Origin: Deltaproteobacteria bacterium | Lineage (GTDB): Bacteria; Desulfobacterota; Binatia; Binatales; Binataceae | DNA: 10,373 bases | Direction: 5' to 3' | Assembly (NCBI GenBank): GCA_003161515.1 | Contig: PMOH01000171.1 | Span: 1 to 10,373, forward strand | Part shown: positions 4,692 to 10,373 of the stretch, piece by piece | How the letters are laid out: each line of letters begins with the position of its first letter | Numbering within the stretch: the first letter of the stretch is position 1 | Made by a program: the position numbers and the translations under genes | Notes under the pieces: model-generated | Seen by the model: the letters and a program-made list of their open reading frames with translations, nothing else | What the model was told of the DNA's origin: nothing | Databases searched by the model: none

Positions 4692-7600
4692 GTGGGCAAT
4701 AGCAGGATGATCGAGCGTCTGAAGGTCGCGGGGGACAGGCCTCGGCGGGGGATTTCGTGGGCGCAGCTATCGCGGTGGAGCGCTGCCGCGATGGCGGTAT
4801 TCTCTATTGCGGCCGCCTCGGCGCCCGAAACCTCCAGCGGAAAATTTATCGGATTCATCGCGGGCGCGATTCTGATCGCGATCGTCATCTACGCCTTCAT
4901 CGATTACATCCGCCCGCTGACCGAAGATCCCGACTCCGGCATTTTCCTCGCGCTGCTCGTGCTCGCGGGCCTGGCGGTCGTGAAGCTGCTGGTGATGCCG
5001 TATTGTCCCGGCTTCGGCCCCGACGTCGGCGACTACCAGGCGTGGGCGAGCCAAATCGCGACGTTCGGTCCAGCGCATACTTACGCGCAGGGATTTTTCC
5101 TCGACTATCCGCCGGGCTACCTCTACGCGTTGTGGGTGGTGGGAATTCTCGCGCATGCGATCGGCGCGACCGGCGATTTTTACCGCGTCATAATCGAAAG
5201 TCCCGCGATCGTCGCCGACCTCGTGCTCGCGATCCTGGTGTACGCCTACATGCGGCGCGGCGGACGGCCCGAGATGGCGTTTATTGCGATGCTGATGGTC
5301 GCGCTGAATCCGGCGCTGCTGTTCGACACCGTGGTCTGGGGCCAGAGCGATTCGGTGATGACCTTCGTCACCCTGCTCAGCATCGTGGCGATTCTCGGCG
5401 AGCAGTACGAAATCGCGTGGGGACTCGCGGCGATCGCGGTGCTGGTCAAGCCGCAGGGCCTCATGATGCTCCCGGTGCTCGGCTTCTGGACGATGCTCGA
5501 GACCGATTTCGCGACGTGGATCAGGTCGGGGATCGCGCTCATCGCCGTCTTCGTAATCGGGATCGCGCCGTTCCAAATCGGCCACGAATGGAACTGGATT
5601 ATCAAGCTCTACACTTCGACCGCGGCGTACTATCACGAGACTTCGGTCAACGCGTTCAACCTGATGGCGCTGATCGGCGGACTGCGTCAGGCGGATTCGA
5701 CGACGTTCGCGGGCGTCTCGGTCTTCATGCTCGGGATGAGCCTGCTGGTGCCGCTGTACGCATTCGTCGCGTGGATCTTGTGGAGCGGGCGCACGCCGAC
5801 GCGGCTGCTGTTCGCGTCGTTCATCGCGATTTTCGGATTCTTCATGGTCGCGCCGCGGATGCACGAGCGGTATCTTTACCCGGCGCTGGCGCTCGCGGTG
5901 CCGTTGGCCCTGGAAGCGCCCGAGATGCTCGCGGTGTTTGCGATCCTCACGATCACTTGCTTCATCAACCTGGTTTACGTTCTGCACACGCTCAACACGG
6001 TGGTGTTTTTGGACTCGCGCGACGGGCTTGCGATGACGACCTCGGCGCTCAACGTGGTCGCACTCGGACTGGCAGTTTATTGGGGGTCGATGCGGATGCA
6101 GGACGCTAGCACTGACACGAGCGCGGTGACTGATTTCTTCGGGCGATTCGCGATGCCGCGGCAAGTCCAGGACTACGTCGAGGAGCCGGCCGCATCGGCG
6201 CCGCCGTGGATCGCGACCGACACGATCATCATTTCGATTCTCCTGATCGCAGCCGCAATCACGCGCTTCTGGCATTTATCGCATCCGTCGGAGATTGTTT
6301 TCGACGAAGTTCATTTCGTCGCGCAAGGCCGCCACTATCTGCACGGCGAGTCGTTCCTCGATCCTCATCCGCCGCTGGCGAAGCTGGTAATCTCGCTGGG
6401 CATCCTGCTGTTCGGCGACAATCCGTTCGGGTGGCGCGTCGGCAACGCGACGATCGGCACCGCGCTGGTGGGAATCACGTACCTGCTGGGACGGCGGATG
6501 TCGGGCTCGCGGCTGGTTGGCGCGATCGCGGGCGCGATCATCCTGTGCGACGGGATGTACCTGGTCGATTCGCACTACGCGGTGATCGACATCGTCTATC
6601 TGACTTGTGCGGCGGTCGCGTACCTGCTGTTTTTCAAATTCGCGCAGACGCCCGACCCGAAGGCGCGCCGGCGCATCTTGCCGTGGATCGGTTTGGTATT
6701 GGGCTTGTGTCTCGCGAGCAAACTCTACATCCCGGCGATCACCTTTTTGTTGGTGGTCGGCTTTATGATCTATGTGATCGCGCGAGATCATCCGAAAGTC
6801 GAAGTGGCCGTTCCGGCGCCGGTCGAGCTGAAGCCTGTGATCGACGCCAAGCCGAAGAAAGTCAAAGCGCCTGCGCCGGCCTCGGTCGCAGTTAATCTTT
6901 TCGATCAGACCTCGGCGCTTTTCATCTCCGCGACCTGCATCGTCCTTGGATTACTGCTTTACCTGAGCGGCGGAGCCGTCTCGTACATTGTACTTGTCGT
7001 CATCGCATTTCTGGCGATACGCATCGCCGAGCAATTCTGGCGTGGCCGTTCGTCGTCATCCGCCGAGCGGTGGTGGCAGATGCCTTCGATGGCCGACCTG
7101 CTCGAGCCGATGAATATCGGCGCAGTGGTGCTGGTCGGAGCGATTGCGTCGATCACGTACCTGGCGGTGTTCCTGCCGCATTACTATCTCGGATGGTGGG
7201 GCGGCATTTCGGATTTATTCAAGTACTACAAAGACGTCGTCTGGTATGAGCAGAGCGTTTCGTCAGCGACGCATCCGTACTCCTCGCGATGGTGGAGTTG
7301 GCCGTTGATGCTGCGCCCGATCGCGTACTGGCAGAGCTTTCCGAAAACCGGCGACGTGCAGACCGTGTGGGGCGGCGGAAATCCGCTGCTATGGTGGGGC
7401 GCGCTGACGGCGATCACGATCACCGCGGTGCAGGCGCTCGAGCGGCCGAACCTGACGCGCTGGTTCCTGGTCATCGGCTACCTGAGCTACCTGCTGATCT
7501 GGGCGTGGATCGGGCGCACGCTGTTCCTCTACCACTATATGGCGTCGGTCTATTTCGGATACCTGGCGCTGGCGATTTTGCTCGCAGATTGTTTCAACGA

Positions 7601-7892
7601 ACGCGCCGAGCCGTGGGAGCATCTGGCGCTGTTGCTGACGATGACGCCGGTGATTTTCCTCGGGCTGCCGCCGAGTTGGGCGTGGCCCGCGTTCTTCGTG
7701 GTGGTCGGTGCGTACTTTTACTTTATGCTCAGCACTCGATACGCGGGCCGATACGTCGCGAGCGTATTCGCAGTCGTCGCGGTGATTCTGTTCGTGTACT
7801 ACTTCCCGATTTGGGTCGGCATGCCGATCAGCCGCGAGGGCTACTACGCGCGAATGTGGCTGCAGTCAGGCGGCATCCGCAATTGGATATGA
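4692..7892 (+). CDS. Fused Gpi18-like GT-C transferase and PMT-type O-mannosyltransferase
   Basis: A 1066-residue polytopic inner-membrane protein made of two GT-C glycosyltransferases. The N-terminal half (about 85-465) resembles mannosyltransferases related to Gpi18: acidic loop DVGDYQ (111-116), DYPPGY (138-143), WGQSDS (216-221), KPQG (253-256) and PRMHERYLYP (388-397). The C-terminal half (about 510-1066) has PMT/GT39 marks: FDEVHF (537-542), with the Asp-Glu pair of the first outside loop, DPHPPLAK (557-564), and the C-terminal PMT motif HPYSSRWWSWPLMLRP (861-876) followed by FLYHYM (945-950). PMTs move mannose from polyprenyl-phosphate mannose to Ser/Thr of exported proteins. A Pro/Ala/Lys-rich insert (701-731) splits the PMT half. 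The start is uncertain: GTG 4692 or ATG 4707, neither with a good Shine-Dalgarno. The gene overlaps the next by ATGA. Fold and fusion are well supported; the donor and acceptor are inferred. Confidence 0.9.
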   Translation: MGNSRMIERLKVAGDRPRRGISWAQLSRWSAAAMAVFSIAAASAPETSSGKFIGFIAGAILIAIVIYAFIDYIRPLTEDPDSGIFLALLVLAGLAVVKLLVMPYCPGFGPDVGDYQAWASQIATFGPAHTYAQGFFLDYPPGYLYALWVVGILAHAIGATGDFYRVIIESPAIVADLVLAILVYAYMRRGGRPEMAFIAMLMVALNPALLFDTVVWGQSDSVMTFVTLLSIVAILGEQYEIAWGLAAIAVLVKPQGLMMLPVLGFWTMLETDFATWIRSGIALIAVFVIGIAPFQIGHEWNWIIKLYTSTAAYYHETSVNAFNLMALIGGLRQADSTTFAGVSVFMLGMSLLVPLYAFVAWILWSGRTPTRLLFASFIAIFGFFMVAPRMHERYLYPALALAVPLALEAPEMLAVFAILTITCFINLVYVLHTLNTVVFLDSRDGLAMTTSALNVVALGLAVYWGSMRMQDASTDTSAVTDFFGRFAMPRQVQDYVEEPAASAPPWIATDTIIISILLIAAAITRFWHLSHPSEIVFDEVHFVAQGRHYLHGESFLDPHPPLAKLVISLGILLFGDNPFGWRVGNATIGTALVGITYLLGRRMSGSRLVGAIAGAIILCDGMYLVDSHYAVIDIVYLTCAAVAYLLFFKFAQTPDPKARRRILPWIGLVLGLCLASKLYIPAITFLLVVGFMIYVIARDHPKVEVAVPAPVELKPVIDAKPKKVKAPAPASVAVNLFDQTSALFISATCIVLGLLLYLSGGAVSYIVLVVIAFLAIRIAEQFWRGRSSSSAERWWQMPSMADLLEPMNIGAVVLVGAIASITYLAVFLPHYYLGWWGGISDLFKYYKDVVWYEQSVSSATHPYSSRWWSWPLMLRPIAYWQSFPKTGDVQTVWGGGNPLLWWGALTAITITAVQALERPNLTRWFLVIGYLSYLLIWAWIGRTLFLYHYMASVYFGYLALAILLADCFNERAEPWEHLALLLTMTPVIFLGLPPSWAWPAFFVVVGAYFYFMLSTRYAGRYVASVFAVVAVILFVYYFPIWVGMPISREGYYARMWLQSGGIRNWI

Positions 7893-8680
7893 TCAGTCGC
7901 GCGCGATTGTCCCCCTTCCCTCGAGGGAAGGGGTTAGGGGTTAGGTTGCTGGTGTTTTTCTGCGCGCTACTAGCCGCCACATCTACACCGCGCTCCGTTT
8001 TCGCCGCCGATCAGAAAAATCTACTGCTCAACGGCGATTTCAAAAAAGGTTCCGAGGATCAGCCCGACTCGTGGCGCACCGAGGCCTGGATCAACAGCCC
8101 CGAGGCGTTCCAGACGCATTGGCATTCGTACACTGACCGTCCGAGCGAGATGGAGGTCGATAACCTGCAGGCCAACGACGGGCGCTGGATGCAGCCGCTG
8201 ACGGTGCCGCCGGGATGGTATCAGATCAGCGTCGATGTCCGCACAGAAAATGTCGGCGCGAAGGAATCCGGCGCGTCCATCTCGGTGATGGAAGACGGCA
8301 TCATGTCCGCCGACATCCACGGCACCACCGACTGGCAGCGTGTGACGTTGTATCTCAAGGTCGGCGGACACGGCGCGGACATCGACGTCGCGCTGCGCGT
8401 TGGCGGATTTGGCAGCCTCAATAGCGGCAAGGCGTTTTTCAGGAACGCGTCGCTAATCGCGATCGATGCGCCGCCGCCGAGCGCAACTCCCACTTACGAC
8501 TTGAATGCGATTCGGCAGCAGGCCCAGCCGGTGCCGATTGGGTCGCCGTTCTCGCTGGTCCTTACGTTTGCGATGCTGGCCGGGATCGCATGGGCGGGAT
8601 GGCGGATTTACGGCGACGACGATTTTCGACTCCTCCACAAATTTCGCGGCGCCATGACGAGGCGCGCGAAAAAGCGATGA
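7889..8680 (+). CDS. Exported, membrane-anchored carbohydrate-binding-like protein
   Basis: A 263-residue protein whose ATG overlaps the preceding stop (ATGA). A signal-peptide core (LLVFFCALLAA, about 20-30) ends in SVFA-A, suggesting cleavage near residue 39. The mature domain (about 42-190) begins NLLLNGDFKKGSEDQPDSW and contains GRWMQPLTVPPGWYQISVDV, DWQRVTLYLKV and a late strand with KAFFRNASL. That pattern is typical of galactose-binding-like beta-sandwiches such as CBM4/9-type modules. A proline-rich linker (195-218) leads to a C-terminal TM (about 219-241) and a basic tail (RGAMTRRAKKR), so the domain faces the periplasm. The first 19 residues are encoded largely by a palindromic repeat. 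TTG 7946 or GTG 7952, just after the repeat, are alternative starts. It is presumably a substrate-binding partner of the flanking glycosyltransferases (inferred from the operon). Confidence 0.8.
   Translation: MISRARLSPFPRGKGLGVRLLVFFCALLAATSTPRSVFAADQKNLLLNGDFKKGSEDQPDSWRTEAWINSPEAFQTHWHSYTDRPSEMEVDNLQANDGRWMQPLTVPPGWYQISVDVRTENVGAKESGASISVMEDGIMSADIHGTTDWQRVTLYLKVGGHGADIDVALRVGGFGSLNSGKAFFRNASLIAIDAPPPSATPTYDLNAIRQQAQPVPIGSPFSLVLTFAMLAGIAWAGWRIYGDDDFRLLHKFRGAMTRRAKKR
7911..7945. repeat. 22-bp perfect palindrome plus GGGGTTA direct repeat
   Basis: Positions 7912-7933 form a perfect palindrome with 11-base arms CCCCTTCCCTC / GAGGGAAGGGG. It is followed by GGGGTTAGGGGTTAGG (7930-7945), a tandem of the 7-mer GGGGTTA. 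Its composition resembles the pyrimidine/purine-armed intergenic repeats common in GC-rich bacteria, and the style matches the right end of the element at 3885-3905. Here it lies inside the annotated reading frame, where it encodes SPFPRGKGLGVR. Confidence 0.75.
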
Positions 8681-10373
8681 AGTTGGCGTCGGCGAATTCC
8701 AGCCGCGCGATCGCTCCCGAGGATCGTCGCCGGCAAATCGAGGCGGCGATCTTTCTGATCCCGTTCACCACCTACGCCTATTTTTACCAGGGCGCCGACC
8801 AGAGTATCGCGTGCCGTTTCGACCTGATGCGCTCGATGCTCGAGAAGGGTGCGCTGTGGATCAACGATTTCTGCGGTTACAACACCGCCGACATCATCAG
8901 CTTTCACGGCCACATCTATTCCGTCAAAGCGCCGGGCACGTCATACACGGCGCTGATACCGTGGATGATTTTCCAAATCGGGCTGCTGCCGATGAAAACG
9001 TTGCACGAGCCGCTGTACTGGGCGTTCATCACTTACCTGACGACGGTGTTCACGACCGGCGTGCTGATCTCGGCGATGTGCGTCGTCATGTTTCGGTTCG
9101 CGCGGTATCTCGGCGCGTCGGAGGGTCGCGCCGCCGGCATCGCGCTGATTCTCGGCCTCGGGACGATCGCGTTTCCGTACGCGACCGAACTCACGGGCGA
9201 ACCAGTCGCCGCGGTATGCGTCTTCACCGCGTTCTACCTGCTGGCGACGTTCGACACTCGTCCGTCGCCGAAGCGCGCGTGCGCCGCGGGCTTCCTGGCA
9301 GGATGGGCTGTACTCAACGACTACCCGGTCTTCCTGGTCGCCGCCGCGATCGGAATCTACGCGCTGTTCAAACTGCGCGATTGGAAATATCTCGCGGCGT
9401 TTTCCACGGGCGCCGCGGTCACCGTCGTCGTGATGCTCGCGTACAACTGGGGTGCGTTCGGAAATCCGTTTTTCTTCAGCTACCAGGCATTCAAAGCGGC
9501 GCCGGGCGAGAATCGTCAATTCCCCGAGCAGGCGGTCGGTTTCGTCGGCCTGACGTATCCGAAGGCGCGCATTCTGTGGAATGTGCTGCTCGATCCGCAG
9601 CGCGGATTGTTCTTCTGCAACCCGGTGCTGCTGTTGTCGATCGTCGGCGTCGGCTATTTCGCGCGACAGAAACGGTGGCGCGCCGAGTTCGTCGTGACCG
9701 TCTATTCGTTCGTGGTGCTGTTCCTGTTCAACGCCGCGTACGGCGAATCGATCGTGTCGTGGGGCGGCGGCACCGCGACCGGTCCGCGCCAAATCGTCGC
9801 GTCGGTGCCGTTCATGGTGCTGGCGCTGGCGTTTCTGCCCGCGGCCTGCAACTGGCTGCTCGGCGCGATGGGCGCGCTGTCGGCTGCGATCATGTTGATG
9901 GCGACTTCGACCAATCCGCACTTTCCGTACGAATACGACAACCCGGTGCGTGACTTCGCGCTGCAGCAATTCATGCGTGGCGATTTCGCCACCAACCGCG
10001 ACGCGTTCTTCGGCGGCGGCATGATCGTCCGCGACTCGGTCGCCTTCAATCTGGGCAAACTGATTGGATTGCCCGGCCCGTTCCAGTTGTGGCCGCTCGG
10101 CGCGTTCTGGATCTTCGGCGCATTCGATCTGTCGGAAACGCTCGGGCAGTGGGGCGATCGGCCGTCGCGACGGCTGACGCAAATCGCGGCTGCGGTCGGA
10201 ATCGCCGCGCTGTTCCTGCTCTCGATGAATCAGCGAATCATGCAGCCCTTCGTGCAGAGCGGTCACAACGGATTGCTCGGCAGGTACTACGTGGGCGATC
10301 AATGCGCCGAGACCCCGCCGCATATTGTGCGCGTCGATCGGCAACTCGACTTCAACCAGATTTCCGAAATGGG
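8677..10373 (+). CDS. Polytopic GT-C-like glycosyltransferase with C-terminal PA14-like domain (partial)
   Basis: The 3' end lies outside the window; 565 codons are visible. The ATG at 8677 overlaps the previous stop as ATGA. After a short polar N-terminus, TM1 (about 22-38) leads into an outside loop with DQSIACRFDL, then HGHIYSVKAPGTSYTALIPW (77-96), which resembles the Y.S-KxPPG loop of GT-C sugar transferases. Many TM segments follow (for example 115-140, 151-170, 175-191, 218-231, 240-256, 313-328, 337-353, 376-391, 394-410 and 502-516). SWGGGTATGPRQIVASVPF (361-379) resembles the WGG..GPR segment of this superfamily. From residue 531, NGLLGRYYVGD...RVDRQLDFN looks like the start of a PA14 domain, a carbohydrate-binding beta-barrel. 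The gene probably encodes a membrane sugar transferase using a lipid-linked donor; donor, acceptor and exact family are not determined. Confidence 0.8.
   Translation, partial: MKLASANSSRAIAPEDRRRQIEAAIFLIPFTTYAYFYQGADQSIACRFDLMRSMLEKGALWINDFCGYNTADIISFHGHIYSVKAPGTSYTALIPWMIFQIGLLPMKTLHEPLYWAFITYLTTVFTTGVLISAMCVVMFRFARYLGASEGRAAGIALILGLGTIAFPYATELTGEPVAAVCVFTAFYLLATFDTRPSPKRACAAGFLAGWAVLNDYPVFLVAAAIGIYALFKLRDWKYLAAFSTGAAVTVVVMLAYNWGAFGNPFFFSYQAFKAAPGENRQFPEQAVGFVGLTYPKARILWNVLLDPQRGLFFCNPVLLLSIVGVGYFARQKRWRAEFVVTVYSFVVLFLFNAAYGESIVSWGGGTATGPRQIVASVPFMVLALAFLPAACNWLLGAMGALSAAIMLMATSTNPHFPYEYDNPVRDFALQQFMRGDFATNRDAFFGGGMIVRDSVAFNLGKLIGLPGPFQLWPLGAFWIFGAFDLSETLGQWGDRPSRRLTQIAAAVGIAALFLLSMNQRIMQPFVQSGHNGLLGRYYVGDQCAETPPHIVRVDRQLDFNQISEM

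Noticed and set aside
4767..6275. 502-codon open frame on the minus strand opposite the large glycosyltransferase
   Set aside because: The translation is dominated by Arg, Glu, Asp, His and Gln with no domain, as expected from the antisense frame of a GC-rich membrane-protein gene. The plus-strand frame has clear family motifs throughout.
7289..7888. Upstream extension of the CBM-like protein frame (463 codons in total)
   Set aside because: The extra 200 codons lie inside the PMT motifs of the previous gene and read as Arg/Ala-rich nonsense. The signal peptide and ATGA coupling place the start at 7889 or slightly later.
7930..7945. Telomere-like GGGGTTA tandem
   Set aside because: Only two units follow a bacterial-type palindrome within an operon, so this is part of a repeat element and not a telomere.
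8941..10344. 467-codon open frame on the minus strand
   Set aside because: Same Arg/Glu/Asp/His/Gln-rich antisense character. The plus-strand frame shows TM segments, a PA14-like start and an ATGA overlap with its neighbour.
1..10373. CRISPR array, tRNA, rRNA or transposase gene
   Set aside because: I looked for regularly spaced repeats, cloverleaf-like sequence with T-arm consensus, rRNA-like stretches and transposase motifs and found none. The repeats present are palindromic intergenic elements only.

Overview
The window looks like chromosomal DNA from a GC-rich, free-living bacterium. The strong G/C third-position bias, short intergenic gaps, Shine-Dalgarno sites and stem-loop intergenic repeats would fit an environmental (soil-type) proteobacterial or Binatota-like genome. 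That placement is an impression from style only; no marker gene fixes the taxon.

Left part (1-2323). Two alpha/beta hydrolases are transcribed divergently: a serine-type hydrolase on the minus strand that runs off the left edge, and an aspartate-nucleophile (epoxide hydrolase / haloalkane dehalogenase type) enzyme at 730-1590. The 107-bp gap between them carries a perfect 19-bp inverted repeat that looks like a repressor operator. A minus-strand two-TM protein of unknown function (1670-2323) follows, with a good intrinsic terminator at 1596-1648.

Middle part (2324-3912). This is a gene-poor, visibly less GC-rich stretch that looks like genomic scrap. It holds a decapitated HypB C-terminus (hydrogenase nickel-insertion GTPase), two adjacent small hairpins, a doubtful 39-codon ORF, an orphan ACT-like small domain and a large nested inverted-repeat element (3731-3905). 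Next is a minus-strand carboxylesterase (3913-4575) whose start is fixed by a clear Shine-Dalgarno sequence.

Right part (4692-10373, plus strand). Three genes overlap by ATGA at each junction and form a tight operon. The first encodes a 1066-residue membrane protein that joins a Gpi18-like GT-C glycosyltransferase to a complete PMT-type (GT39) protein O-mannosyltransferase. The second encodes an exported, C-terminally anchored protein with a probable beta-sandwich carbohydrate-binding domain. The third encodes another polytopic GT-C-like protein that ends in the beginning of a PA14-like domain and is cut by the window edge. Together they suggest a cell-envelope glycosylation module in which lipid-linked sugars are transferred on the outer face of the inner membrane, with sugar-binding domains facing the periplasm. 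This operon is the most interesting part of the window. A 22-bp perfect palindrome of the intergenic-repeat type lies inside the annotated signal-peptide region of the second gene.
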